This document shows, one piece after another, positions 1 through 11,345 of a stretch of 64,000 nucleotides of DNA. A program made the position numbers and the translations under genes. The notes beneath the pieces were generated by a model. The model ran no database searches and was not told where the DNA came from. It saw only the letters and a list, made by a program, of their open reading frames with translations. Positions within the stretch are counted from its first letter, which is position 1; each line of letters opens with the position of its first letter. Source of the DNA: Diphasiastrum complanatum (taxonomy: Eukaryota; Streptophyta; Lycopodiopsida; Lycopodiales; Lycopodiaceae); the NCBI GenBank assembly GCA_029204225.1, contig CM055103.1, forward strand, positions 41,873,368 to 41,937,367, read 5' to 3'.

Positions 1-99
1 CATTCGGTTGGAACAAGATTCTGCGTCATCCTCACAGGCGAATGGAACTCCACAGCTCACCGGTCGTGCTAAAATTAACCTACTGAAGGAGGAATCTCG

Positions 100-1700
100 T
101 TGAGCGCCAGTTCAAGAGATGCCAGAGACGTGGTGACTATGTTGATGAAAGCACAACGAGAGCCTAATAAAGATCAAGAAGCTAAGAAACAAGTCTTCGA
201 AGGCCCCGCCTGTACGCAATCGATGAACTTAGCCAAGCCTAGTAAAGAAGAAAAGATTGTTCACGTGGGAGCATAGTTGCTCCCACTCAATTCACAAGGC
301 TACTTAATTTGTTGGTGAAATACACAGATTGTTTAGCTTGGACATACAAAGACCTAAAGGGTATACCACCAACCATACTCCAACACACCATACCCTTGGT
401 GGATGGAGCAGTCCCCAAGGTGAGCCGTTATTACCGCTACAATCCTAACTATACCGAGTTGATCAAACAGGAGTTGCAAAAGTTGCTCAAGGCCAATTTC
501 ATTTATAAAATTGAGCATACAGAATGGGTATTGCCGATAGTCATAGCACCCAAGAAAATGGCAAAATGTGAATCTGTGTAAATCTAAAGGCACTGAATGT
601 GTCCCAAAGATGGATCACTTTCCATTTACCCTTCACAGAGAGCGTCCTAGATCGAGTAGCAAGAGTAGAAGCTTACAGTTTTCTGGACAGCTTCAATGGC
701 TACAATCAAGTAAAGATCGTGCTGGAAGATCAACACAAGACGACATTCGACACTAAATCAAGAACTTATGCCTATGAGGTGATGCCATTAAGACTTTGCA
801 ATGCCCCCAGTACCTTCCAAAGAGTCATGCAAGTGGCATTCAAAGTGTACCTACAAAAATTTATGGAGATTTTTTTGGATGATCTCTGGGTGATCTCTGG
901 GTGCACAGGCCCGACAATGAGCACTTATCTCATTTAGAGAAGGTGTTAATTCAATGTCACAAGTACCAGATATCCTTGAACCCATAAAAGTGTTGGTTTT
1001 GGGTGACACATGGGCTCATTTTGGGCCACATTGTATCAAGACACGGGATCTCCACCGATCTATCAAAGATAAGAGTCGTTGTTGATCTGCCACCACCAAG
1101 GACGATTCACGAGGTCTACATTTTCATGGGCCACGCTAACTACTATCGGATCTTCATTCTAGATTTTGTGAAGTTAGCAAGGCCAATCTACAAGCTCACT
1201 ATGGAACCACATTGTATGGAGGAAGCCCTATAGGCTTTTCAGAAGCTTAAAGACGCATTGGTCTTAGTGCCAATCTTATGATCACCCAATTGGACAATCG
1301 AACTTACAACCGCCCAATTGGACAATCAAATTCCATGTGCATACAGACACATCGAAGTATGCAGTTGGAGCCATCTTGTCCCAACAAGGAGAATGAAAAA
1401 AAAAAATTTCCAGTTCGATTCGCCAACCAACAGCTTAGTGGATAAAAAATGAAGTATTCAACCACAGAGCGGAAAGCACTGGCCATGATTTATGCGATCA
1501 AGAAGTTTCGACACTATTTGATGGCCACACAGTTTGCATTTTATATGGACCATCAACCTTTGCTATATCTAGTGAATAAAACTTGTAACATAGGAAAATT
1601 CACACGATGGTTGCTTATGTTGTTGGAGTTTGATTTCCGGATAGTGGTACGCAAGGGAAAGCAACATTATATGGCAGATCATGTGTCAAAGAAATATTAA
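100..1700 (+). mobile_element. RLG-1: decayed Ty3/gypsy pol (RT and RNase H)
   Basis: Degenerate reverse transcriptase and RNase H of a Ty3 element. The RT lead-in (about 309-581) has the 'FIYKIEHTEWVLPIVIAPKK' block. After a frame change near 590 the palm follows (about 599-900), with 'YSFLDSFNGYNQVKI' and the catalytic box 'FLDD'. A connection segment (about 1003-1233) follows, then RNase H (about 1330-1700) with 'STTERKALAMIYAIKKFRHY' and 'MDHQPLLYLVN'. Several stops and frameshifts separate these blocks, so it is a pseudogene. FLDD instead of YLDD and the wording of the RT blocks suggest the Tat/Athila side of Ty3 rather than the chromoviruses found elsewhere in the window; that lineage call is inference. 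Integrase from a similar element lies at about 10695-11110. Confidence 0.85.
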
Positions 1701-2720
1701 ATGCACTATAGCTTTGGCAACATTGGAGCATTGGCTTACACTAATTAGGACAAAAATTCAGAGGAGGATTTATTCATGTGGAAGAAATCAACTCAATTTT
1801 AGCTCTCAACTTTCTCATTGGCTTCAAAAAAGGAACTCCACAAAGTATGCATTCAAAGTGGAAGATGAAAAAAACAACAAGATGAAAATTTTCTTAAAAG
1901 TAATGGAAAATACCTCTAATTAAATACCCACAACTCTCATTGCATAACCGATGGAAATATTCAATATGGGCACATTCTAAAATATGCAGAATATGCAATG
2001 GAGTATTTTTTAAGATTATAAAGTTGTTTGAAACCAGACATGTTTCTCTTGAGTTATAAAAAATCGCCAAAGGGATACTCAATAGTAATGTCTATTGATT
2101 TGATAGTATATGCTAATCCAATTGGAAAAATATAACAAAAAATTAATCCTCGATATATCAAGAAAATAAAAGCAAAAAATTGAAAAGTTAATTAAGATTG
2201 GATCATTTATACCACTAACTATAGCACATGGTTATCACCTATTGCAATTGTGATCACAAACAATCGTAGCTTAAGAGTATGTGTCAACTATAAAAGATAT
2301 AATTTTCTTATACGATTAATTGAGGCTATGGTATATTACTACTTGCTCTCTATTTTTTAATGTGATTTTGTCGGTTCCCCAATCATGAACTACTTGCACA
2401 ACTTGCAAATGGTCGAGCCAACAAAATGCAATAGGCAGTGGGTGTTTCAAGAATATCCATCACCACAAACGTGATGACAAATTGCAGCCCTATTATCTGC
2501 AAATTCTCTATTTTCTTTTTGTGTGTTTTACACTGATGAATGCTTTTTGATAATTCCTTTCTCTTACTGATACTCGTTCCACGACTCATTTGGAATATCT
2601 ATCTCGAAGGAAGCATGGTTGTCATAGACGTCTAATTGTTTCGCTCCCTTTATGGTTGTCACTGACACCTACTAAGATATTCCTCTGGTCGATCTAAGTA
2701 ATAGTCTGAATCAATAGTTG
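1701..2720. other. AT-rich stretch without recognisable gene
   Basis: Sequence between the RLG-1 pol and the duplicated primer-binding region. It is AT-rich, has only short open frames, and I recognise no domain. It may be the 3' part or LTR of an old retroelement. Confidence 0.5.
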
Positions 2721-3027
2721 GTAAAGATCTTGTCATAATTTAATGTTGAGTTTTTTTCTTGACTGAATTTCGTGTTCAGCAAGAGTGGTATTAGAGCTGA
2801 TAAAAATAACTCCCACTACAAACACTTATTCCACTACATATAAACCCAACTAACTAACAAGCTCGAATATTGGAGGTCGGTCTACCATATTAGGATTAGT
2901 AAAGGTCATGTCATAATTTAATGTTGAGTTTTTCTCTTGCTGGATTTCGTGTTCACCAAGAGTGGTGTCAAAGCTGATAAAAATAATTCCCAATACAAAC
3001 ATTTATTCCGCTACATATAAACCCAAC
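2721..3027 (+). repeat. Tandem duplication of an LTR-end/primer-binding-site segment
   Basis: Two copies of a segment of about 130 bp (2721-2850 and 2899-3027) lie in direct orientation, separated by 48 bp. Each contains a variant of the plant initiator-Met tRNA primer-binding site (TGGTATTAGAGCTG and TGGTGTCAAAGCTG; the usual core is TGGTATCAGAGC). This is the junction of a retrotransposon LTR with its leader, duplicated. No coding region in the same orientation follows directly; gag-like sequence on the other strand does. Confidence 0.6.
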
Positions 3028-3440
3028 ACTGGAAATGCCATTCTCTGGTCCTGAGGGGTTGGTCCAAGCCTTGGTTCTGCATTAGGTGCCCTTTGATGGT
3101 AAGCATAAGAGGTATGGAATCGAGCTCTCTTTAATTGTATGATCCTTGGATTGTAGGGGCAGTAATCAGTGTCATGTGAGGATGCATTGCACAGGTGGGG
3201 CAGTATATGTGCGTCAATTTCAAGTTTTGCTTCAGTACCGGACACTCATTTGAAGTGTGGTTCTGGGAACATATGGGACACCAAACATTGTCCCATTAAG
3301 GAAACTACTATCGATTATTGTTGATTGTTGTAGGCCTTCAATTTTTGGTCAAACTAGGCTCTGAGTTGTTCCATCTGTTGCTTATGTAGTTTCATGATCT
3401 GTTCTATTAGCCATTCATTGGATAAATTTGATGAAGTTGA
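3003..3440 (-). pseudogene. Retrotransposon gag fragment with two zinc-knuckle-like motifs
   Basis: Read on the minus strand, the segment starts with a coiled-coil-like stretch rich in K, Q and L ('KLHKQQMEQLRA'). It continues to a knuckle 'CPICSQNHTSNEC' and, after a frame change, to a second 'LCNASSHDTDYCPYNPR'. Pairs of Cys-Cys-His-Cys knuckles bind RNA in retrotransposon Gag. Frame breaks mark it as a pseudogene. Neither lineage nor full extent can be set. It overlaps the second primer-binding-site duplication by about 25 bp, so two elements of opposite orientation meet here. Confidence 0.55.
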
Positions 3441-3825
3441 GGTTGGTGCAATAGAAGAAGTTGAGGCATGAATGAATGTAGTCTCGGTGTGGAACCATAT
3501 GTGAAGAATTTCAAATCATTTCAGATTCAAAATTATCTATTGATCTTTGGTTATGAAGACAATACAATCTACACCATTTTCAATGTAGAAAATCAACATC
3601 TACTTGATGAAAGAGATGTAAACTCAACAAGATACTGATCAAACATCAAACATATGACAAAATAAAGTTGTTGTCCATACAATAACAATACCCTACTATA
3701 TTTCCCACATGTGGATCCAAAAATAACAAAATATGAGCATTCTACACACAAGATTGCAAGATATCATCAAGATAGGACACCAATGGATAGATGAACCCAA
3801 GAGAACTCATGTATAAGCATGAATG

Positions 3826-4009
<184 letters not shown>

Positions 4010-4261
4010 TTATTTATAGCAGATCCATGACCTCTTTTGAATTTGGTTTCCCTCCATAGAAACTTCTAGATCAAAAACCCTACTAAAAATATGGACTAGA
4101 TTCAATGAACCACACATTCAAATTTGAATCTTCCAAAATCGACCTTCTAACTTTCCCACACTTTCCAAAAGTGGTAATTCAAATGAACTTAGATTAAAAT
4201 AACTTTCATAAACTTTATCTCTAAGTCTAAAATCCATGTTGGCCTAATATTGACAATTAAC

Positions 4262-4312
4262 CAAAATATGACTGAACTAGTTTATATTTCTCACACTCCC
4301 TCTTCAACTAGT
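4262..4312 (-). other. Possible LTR end with polypurine tract (minus strand)
   Basis: On the minus strand a purine-rich run (GTTGAAGAGGGAG, 4296-4308) is followed directly by TGTGAGAAATATAAAC. A polypurine tract next to a TG end is typical of the start of a 3' LTR. If so, the LTR would extend left and contain the compound microsatellite. No second copy is visible in the window. Confidence 0.35.
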
Positions 4313-5686
4313 TTTGGAATAGTTTTAACCATGCTACTTTGATCCAACTTTAGAATGATCTCCATCCTAAGTATAGGCCTCTTTTCTAAGGTTCTAAAGT
4401 AGTTTCCATAATTGATATAGAGAATAGTGTCCAAATTGGATGCTTCATTATTTCTTACATCAATTTTACATGTCAAGATCTGACTAGAACATGAAGAACC
4501 AAATAGAATGTAAATGAAATGATTCCTCCATGTTTCAAAATTTGAACTCTCTGGAAAATCACAACAACCAAACAATAAACGTGAGTGATGACCATTTGCT
4601 TGCTTGTCTCCTCCAACTTTGTCCTTTCTTGATATGTCTCCACAATAAAACTCCCTCCATTGCCATCTTGCCACAAGATATCATCAACACTTCATGATTG
4701 GCCATGAATGACTAACATAATGAACCTCCAATAGCTTCATTTCCATCAGCAAAACTAGCCAAGAATGCTAGTACAATTCCAACATTAAGATATTCCAAGA
4801 CAATGTAGCTAGTTTGACCATATCTTGACAATTTGCACACATTCACATAAAATAGCTCAAGCATGAGATAGAATAAGTAAAGTAAACTTGAACAACACTT
4901 TCTTGATGTTCTTTTGACCTTACTTGAGTCTTCATACACTGCAAAAACAGATCCAAAACATCTTTGCCAAATGACCCTCCTTTGATGCTCTTGACTAGCT
5001 CCAAATTGCCAATTTTCCTTTTGTGTTGTTGAAGCCCTTTGAGACCAACCTCTTGATCTTCCACTTGATCATCAAAGCCATTGACTAAGACCACTTTCCC
5101 AAATCCATTAGTTGATTTTCCAGGATAGAGTCTCAACTTTATAGTGCTTATTGTTTTGTAATTGGAATCATACATTTTCGATTAAAAAAAAAAGTATCAC
5201 CATTTACAAAAAAGCTTTCAACATCACCTTTTCAAATGACGTGGAAACATTCTATGAAAAGGCACCCTATTCAGTTATATTGGCTATTGTTTTTATACTT
5301 TGAAGCAATCATAATTTGTTATATTTGTTGAGTTTATCCACAAAAACTATACATATTATGTCTAGGTACAATCCCTCCACATGGGCGGTGAAGCCTATAC
5401 CACCTAAGCTGCTGACAATTATTCCACAACAAACGACAACATTGATCACTCGAGAGCTACAATGGGTGTCCATTATGATTCACAAACTTTGTGGATGGAT
5501 GCATTGGAAACATTTGATTGTATGGCGGACATACATATTATCTAGATCCAGACTCAAATTCGAATCCCAGAATATCACCAACACAAGGACTCATCCTGGA
5601 CATGCCTATCTCAAGCATGGCTGTCAACATAACGTTTTCCAAAACCTATTGAAGACTTTGGAAAAAAAATATTTTTTTATAATGAC
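4313..5686. other. Unassigned, AT-rich, short minus-strand open frames
   Basis: Several minus-strand open frames (about 4291-4674 and 4843-5175) are open for 75-127 codons but show no domain I recognise. By position they could be the 3' part of the element ending at the putative LTR at 4295. No function is proposed. Confidence 0.4.
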
Positions 5687-6057
5687 TTTTATAGATATAT
5701 AACTGAAAGATATTATTTACAAGACTTTAATATCAGTGTTTTCTACCTACTTAATTGATTACAGCCGCCTTGGGATTGGTAACCACCTTGGTAAGTAGTA
5801 AAGGATATGTACAAGGAGGTGAACTGTCATAAAGTCTTCTGACAATACTTGGATCAACTTTTCCCTGATGAGGAAGTCCAGTCGTCAATGGAGTTAGTGT
5901 TGAAGTCGGGTACTTCGATGTCGGGTACTTTGGTGTTGAGTACTTCGATGTCGGGCACTTTGGTGTTGAGTACTTCGATGTCGGGCACTTCGATGTCGGA
6001 CACTTCGATGTTGAGTTTATACATGAGAGAAGTTGAAATCGAGTATATACATGAGAG
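5687..6057 (-). repeat. Truncated 3' LTR of RLC-1
   Basis: This matches 10170-10547 in direct orientation, starting at 'cttttatagata' and running through the minisatellite to 'tatatacatgagaga'. It is less than half the length of the right LTR. Confidence 0.85.
5909..6019. repeat. 15-bp minisatellite in the RLC-1 3' LTR
   Basis: Tandem units of 15 bp alternating around the core tacttcgatgtcggg / tttggtgttgagtac. The period is a multiple of three, so both strands stay open and produce repetitive short frames that are not genes. Confidence 0.85.
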
Positions 6058-6064
6058 ACGGTGC

Positions 6065-7149
6065 TCCTTTAATAGAGCTTTTGTGAAGTAATCTGCTATC
6101 TTGTAGTAAAACAATGACACTTCCTTGCTTTGTGATTTTTCTCTAAGGTAGTGAAACCTGATTTCAATATGTTTGCTTCGAGAATAAAATCTCGGATTTA
6201 GAGATAGTGCAATTGTGCTTTGATTGTCACAATAGATTGTCGTTGAATGTGGCTAAGCAAGGTCGATATATGCAAGCAGGTTCTTTAGCCAAATTGCATC
6301 CTTGCTAGCATTTGTTGCAGTTCTGTATTCTGATTCGATCGATGGTAATGCTACTAAGGTCTGTCCTCAACTGTTCCATGAGATTGGGCCTTGATTGAAT
6401 AAGAATACAAATCCAGAAGTTGACCTTTTGGTGTCGATATCTCTTGCCCAATCTGCATCTATGTAACCTTCGAGAATATTGGTAGATTGGTTGTCACCAT
6501 AATAGATGCTGAGATGTTTTGTAGCTTGGGCATACTTCATGACCTTCATGAGTGTTTTCCAATGGGTTGGACGAATTAGATGAGTGAATTGATCGAGTAT
6601 ACAAGGTCTGGTCGAGTGTAGAGTCACATACATCAGTGAGCCGATGATGGAGTGAAATGGATATTGCTTCATATCATCTTTTTCTTTCTCAGTTTGAAGA
6701 CATTATTCCTTCGATAATTTAAGAACAAGGTCGAGTGGAAAGTAGCTTGATTTGCAGTTGGTCATTCAATACTTTTCCAGCACATTAGTGAGATATCGTT
6801 GTTGACTGATATAAATTTGTCTGCTGGATCGATTTCGATGAATCTGAATTTTGAGGCAGTAATGGGCTGGACCCATATCAGCCATTTTGTACTACTGTGC
6901 TAACATGCATTATGAATCCTTCAATAAATTCAGATTGTTACTAAGTAGTAATGTATCATCTCCATAAAGAGTGGTGATTATAAAGGAATTTGATACAAAC
7001 TTGAAATAGACATTCGAGTCTACTGAGTTTGGAATAAAACCATTCTCGATTAGAAATGCATCGAATTTCTGAAACCACGCTCTTGGTGACTGTTTCAGAC
7101 CATACAGAGCCTCCTGGATTTTGCAAACTAGGTGCTCTTTTCCCTTCAA
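6065..7149 (-). pseudogene. RLC-1 reverse transcriptase and RNase H
   Basis: Minus-strand reading gives the copia RT palm 'EALYGLKQSPRAWFQKFD' (about 7100-7060) and the catalytic box 'YGDD' (copia usually YVDD) near 6965. Next is a connection segment with 'IIGSLMYVTLHSTRPC' (about 6650-6600) and the RNase H start 'GYIDADWARDIDTKRSTSG' (about 6470-6410). After stops come 'YCDNQSTIALSLNP' and 'KHIEIRFHYLRE' (about 6235-6140). Stops at about 6370, 6700 and 6900 break the frame, so no active enzyme is expected. Confidence 0.85.
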
Positions 7150-7930
7150 TTCGTATCCCTCTGGCTACGACATATAGATTTCCTCTTCAATAGTCCCATT
7201 GAGGAAAGCAGTCTGGACATCCATTTGGTGGACTTCGAGATCAGCTGCAACTGCAAATGAGAGTAGTAGTCGGATCTAAGCATGCTTAACGACATGAATG
7301 AAGGTCTCCAAATAATCTTGATTGGAATCTGGGAGAAGCCTTTGGCGACAAGCTTGGCCTTGTATCGATTTAATTTGTCTTCAACATCATACTTTGCTTT
7401 GAATTTTCATGTTTGATTCTCGATCAGAGAATCAAATTTGGTGTCCATTCCAGCTTTCCACTGGTCAGCATCAAGAGTCGACATTGCCTTAGATACAGGG
7501 CATGGTTCCTGCACAAAGTAGCAGGCTTGATCATCCATAAATCGAGATGGAGGCTGTCTGGATCGGTTTGATCTTTTGAGTTGAACTTCGATAATCTGAT
7601 GCGATTCGACTAGTTGGGGGTCTCTTTGTCGAAGTTGGTGTTGATCTTTAGATCAGTCCCGAGTTCAGAGCTGTGGTCGGCTCTAGCATTTGAATTCGAT
7701 GGACCTTTTCCCTTGCAGTCGACAAACTGGTCTTCCACAAAAATGACGTCTCTACTAGTGAATGCTTTCTAGGTGTCCAGATTGTAGAGCTTGTATACCT
7801 TGTGATTTGGGGAATAGCCTATGAAGATCGACTTTCTACTGTTGTCATCCAACTTCTTTCTTAGATCAGCAGGAATCTGAGAGTAGGCTATGCATCCAAG
7901 CACTCGAATATGCTTGAGTGATGGTTTTGA
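7150..7930 (-). pseudogene. RLC-1 region between integrase and RT, heavily decayed
   Basis: Frames are broken every few dozen codons. The RT amino-terminal block is still readable around 7400-7560 ('LDADQWKAGMDTKFDSLIE' with 'SLIENQT'), as is 'KAKLVAKGFSQI' near 7345. This continues the RLC-1 polyprotein. Confidence 0.7.
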
Positions 7931-8962
7931 TCATGTCCATACCTCACAAGGTGTTTTGTCATTCAGGGCCTTTGTGATGGATCGATTCTGGAGATAGGCA
8001 GTTATAGGAATAGCTTCTGTCCAAAATTTCTTTGGAAGAGAGGCATGAGCTAGCATGCTCTTGGCACTTTCGATGAGTGTCCGATTCTTCCTTTCAACTA
8101 CTCCATTGGACTGAGGTGAGTAGTTGGTTGTGTATTGTTGATGTATTCTGTTTGCCTTGCAGAACTCCTTGAATTCAGTGGAGATGAATTCTCCCCCTCC
8201 ATCAATACGTAGAGCTTTGATCCTCCTCTGGGTTTGATTTTCTGCAGATGCCTTGAATTGTTTGAAGAACTTGAATGCCTCTGATTTGTCCTTCAGAAAA
8301 TAAGTGACAGTTCTTCGAGAAAAGTCATCAATGAATGTCAGAAAATAGAGGGCTCCGCTTGCGGAAGTAGTCTGCATTGGGCCGCAAATGTCATTGTGTA
8401 CAAGCTCTAGCAAATCTCTAGAAGTATGAACTGAATCGGAAATGAATGGACTCCTAACATGTTTGTTGATAATACAGCTTTCACATGGAGAATTCAATTT
8501 GCCAATGGAAGGAAGATCTTGCACTAGATTATGATTTGACATTTGATGAATACTTTTGAAATTTAGATGGCGTAATCTGAAATGCCAAAGCATATTAGTT
8601 GATTCAGAAGTAGATGTGTGAAGAGCTGGACTATTTGTAGAATAAGAGTTACTAAGCTTATAAAGATAGCCGCATCTTCTACCAAAAGCTAAAATTTTCC
8701 TAGTCTTGTCAAGAATGGTGCAGCCCTCTGTATCGAATTCAACCCTATGACCAGAATCAATGATTCTACTTATTGAAAGTAGATTTTTGGTCAAATTTGG
8801 AACATGAAGAAAACTGGACAACAACTTTACTTTACTTTTCTGAAATTCCACCCTTACTGTTCCTGCACCCTTGATAGAATGAGATGAATTGTCTCCAAGT
8901 TGCACAATTCGAGAGTGGGTGAATGATTTGTAATCTTGGAACCAGTCTCGGTGGTGAGTCAT
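7931..8962 (-). pseudogene. RLC-1 protease tail and integrase (343-codon open stretch)
   Basis: The longest open stretch of RLC-1. It begins in the protease flank ('VQLGDNSSHSIKGAGTV') and crosses the GAG-pre-integrase region with 'LWHFRLRHLNFKSIHQMS' and a zinc-binding pair 'CESCIINKH' (HHCC finger). It then enters the integrase core: 'LVHNDICGP', 'LTFIDDFSRR', 'IKALRIDGGGEF' and 'NGVVERKNRTL', which supply the D, D and E catalytic residues. Integrase would insert the cDNA into nuclear DNA. The reading ends in the carboxy half of integrase ('LNDKTPCEVWT'), where decay begins. Open but isolated, so it is treated as part of a pseudogene. Confidence 0.88.
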
Positions 8963-9313
8963 GTGTTAAGTTGGTCCTGAGTCCAGATACCAGGAATCGA
9001 TATCCCCTACTCTCCGACCGTGGTCATGAAGGCTGCTTCATCTTTCTCTTGTTGCTGGATTGAGTGACTGGTAGTAACAGCATTTGCTCGCAGTTGGAAC
9101 TACTTATTCTTTTCATTGTTGTATTTCAATGTTCTACAATCCCTGATATGGGCATGGTAGCTATATCACTGGTATCATTGCATGTGACATGAATAGAGTG
9201 AGATGCTGTTGGGTTCAAATTGCCATGACCCAATTTTCGTAGGCATCAGGGAGACTCGATAATAGAGTCATTACTGCATCGGAATCTTCAATGACTGAGC
9301 CAATTACAGTTAT
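8963..9313 (-). pseudogene. RLC-1 Gag zinc knuckle and protease, frame-broken
   Basis: Stops separate a degenerate knuckle (about 9180-9120; 'YHAHIRDCRTLKYNN' in one frame) from the protease entry 'WYLDSGPT-HMTHHRDWF' near 8990, where DSG is the aspartic protease motif. This bridges the gag and integrase frames. Confidence 0.7.
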
Positions 9314-9757
9314 CTATTCCATAAGGTTTTTGAAAGTGTTGAGATAACTCAAAACACTATCTGCATCAGACATTCTCAAATGAAGTTTGGAAGTTACATA
9401 TTTGATTTTATAGAGAGTTGCTAGGATGTCCCATGCATCCTTAGTAGTATGAGCAGCCCGAATATGATTGATTTGAGAGCCTTTGATATTGAGAGTGATC
9501 GTGGCAAATGCCTTGCCATCTCTCAATCTCCATTTGGTGATGATCGCTGCATCATCTTTTGGCTTGACCTCTGTGCTATCAACGATGTCCCACAGTTCTT
9601 TGGCAAGTAGAACTACTTTCATCTTGAACTTCCAAAGATGGTAGTTATCTCCATCGAGTTTGTCGATCAGGGATGAACTAGAAGATAGATCCATTATGGT
9701 GTAGAGAGCGAGATCGTTGGTAGAAACAACGATATCAGAATACTGTTGGCTGTGCAC
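9314..9757 (-). pseudogene. RLC-1 Gag, amino-terminal half
   Basis: 147 open codons on the minus strand with copia Gag features: 'LDGDNYHLWKFKMKVVLLAK' near the start, then 'AWDILATLYK', 'LHLRMSDADSVLSYLNTFK' and, past the first stop, 'LLSSLPDAYENWV'. Gag assembles the cytoplasmic particle in which reverse transcription occurs. It sits about 70 bp inside the primer-binding site, as expected for a first gene. Confidence 0.88.
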
Positions 9758-9827
9758 TTGCTAAAACGATGTCTTGGTAGAAACAAGATTGCTAACTTGC
9801 AATAGAATTGCAGATTACTGAACCACC

Positions 9828-9840
9828 CGCTTTGATACCA
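9828..9840 (-). promoter_or_regulatory. RLC-1 primer-binding site (initiator-Met tRNA)
   Basis: Minus-strand TGGTATCAAAGCG directly abuts the LTR end at 9841. It differs at one position from the usual plant retroelement core TGGTATCAGAGC. Confidence 0.85.
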
Positions 9841-10681
9841 TGTCGAAAAACCGTGGGTTATCAGGAAGTATCAATTGGTATCGAATCAGAGGAGCTCTGA
9901 TCAAAACAGATGCTTTGATATCAGATCGATAATTGTAGGATAGCAGCGGAAGTAGAACAACAGATGGTTGTAGATCGGAAGTGCAATAGATACCAGCAAC
10001 AATCAAGATGAATAAACAGTAGTAATGCTCAATAGAACAATTCAGCAGTGTGGACAAAAATGTACTCTTGATAAATATCAGAAAATGAGTACATGGGCGT
10101 GAAAATGAGTGTAATTCAGTGAGGCGTAGATATTTTAGAGCTTCCATCGCTTCTACTTTAATCAACTCTCTTTTATAGATAACTAACTGAAAGATAGTAT
10201 TTACAAGACTTTCAAGTCAGTGTTGTCTACCTACTTAATTGATTACAACCGCCTTGTGATTGGTAACCGCCTTGGTAAGTAGTAAAGACTATGTACAAGT
10301 AGGTGAACTGTCATAAAGTCTTATGACAGTACTTGGATCGACTTTTTCCTGATGAGGGAGTCGATGAAGTCGAGTTGTCGATGGAGTCGATGCAGTTAGC
10401 GTTGAAGTCGGGTACTTCGATGTCGGGTACTTTGGTGTTGAGTACTTCGATATCGGGCACTTCGATGTTGAGCACTTCAATATCGGGCACTTCGATGTCG
10501 AGTTTATACATGAGAAAAGTCGAAGTCGAGTATATACGTGAGAGAAGTTGAAGTCGATGACTTCGATGACTTCGAATGGAGTAAGTTGGTGAAGTCAATG
10601 TTGATGGAGTAAGTTGAGTATATACATGAGAGAAGTCGATGGCTTTGATGACTTCGATGTCGATGAAGTCGAACTTCGACA
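9841..10681 (-). repeat. 5' LTR of RLC-1
   Basis: It starts TGTCGAA and ends TTCGACA on the plus strand, a perfect 7-bp terminal inverted repeat with TG...CA ends, and lies next to the primer-binding site. Length 841 bp. It carries the 15-bp minisatellite and several copies of a 'tatatacatgagaga' segment. Confidence 0.85.
10409..10503. repeat. 15-bp minisatellite in the RLC-1 5' LTR
   Basis: Same 15-bp units as in the other LTR (5909-6019) but with different unit order and number, so the arrays changed after insertion or by recombination between LTRs. Confidence 0.85.
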
Positions 10682-10694
10682 TATTTTTCAAGAT

Positions 10695-11110
10695 GCTCAT
10701 TACTGAATGGATTTGGTTTTGAGCATTGAAATCCAACAAGATGGACAATTTGCAGCAAATATAACAGTAGCAAGATCCTACAATCTGGCTGCTGGTGGCC
10801 GACAATGCATAAGAATATTGAAGCCTACATCCAACGATGAGATGTATGTCAAAGGGCACACAAACCAACAAAGGCGAATTGGTAGCCTTTACATCTTGTA
10901 TTGGCTCAAGCACCATTTAAGAAATGGACACGAGATTTATCGGCCCTATTCACCTAACCACTCACAGTACCCAAGCTCAATATATTATCGTGGCATTTAC
11001 TATGTAGAGTCATTTAAATAGAGAAGCATTGGTAAATTGATAGCGTTAGTAAATTATCTTACAAAATGGGTTGAAGCCAAAGCAGTGCATGTAGCATATG
11101 CTAGGTCCAC
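10695..11110 (+). pseudogene. Ty3/gypsy integrase remnant
   Basis: Plus-strand fragments of a Ty3 integrase core: 'RFIGPIHLTTHSTQAQ' followed by 'YIIVAFT' (about 10935-11003) and 'NYLTKWVEAKAVHV' (about 11053-11093), in shifting frames with stops. Same orientation and apparent lineage as the RLG-1 pol at 100-1700, and probably the downstream part of that element or a sibling, displaced by RLC-1 and other insertions. Confidence 0.65.
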
Positions 11111-11199
11111 TGGGAATCAGAATATATCGAGACTTCACTGATGGAATGTCAAGAGGTCATCATAGAAGGAACTGTGAAAATATAAACACTTATTGAAGG

Positions 11200-11345
11200 T
11201 GCTTGTGGGCCCTACATGACTTAATAATAAAAGTGCCCTTGGAATTTTTAAAATTTGTTTGTGGGCACCCCACATTCTAAAAGTAAGAGTCCTTTTGGAG
11301 TCTATATGCATGTTTGTGGGCCCCACATATTTTAAAAGCAAGTTT
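11200..11345. repeat. Degenerate tandem repeat of about 55 bp, three units
   Basis: Three diverged units each begin gtgggccc(c/t)acat (about 11205, 11261, 11316) and carry an AAAAG(T/C)...TTTTTA segment. Confidence 0.6.

Larger units (their letters stand above)
5687..10681 (-). mobile_element. RLC-1: degenerate Ty1/copia retrotransposon
   Basis: A copia element on the minus strand in canonical order: 5' LTR (9841-10681), primer-binding site, gag, protease, integrase, reverse transcriptase, RNase H and a shortened 3' LTR (5687-6057). Integrase before RT identifies copia. Many stops and frameshifts interrupt the polyprotein. The 3' LTR lacks the portion matching 9841-10170 and the start of U3, and RNase H coding runs into it without a polypurine tract, so that end was trimmed. 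The outer right boundary at 10681 joins Ty3 integrase debris, so RLC-1 probably landed in an older Ty3 copy. Confidence 0.85.

Noticed and set aside
4291-5175. Minus-strand frames of 75-127 codons
   Set aside because: Open but no recognisable domain and no splice or family support, so not annotated as genes.
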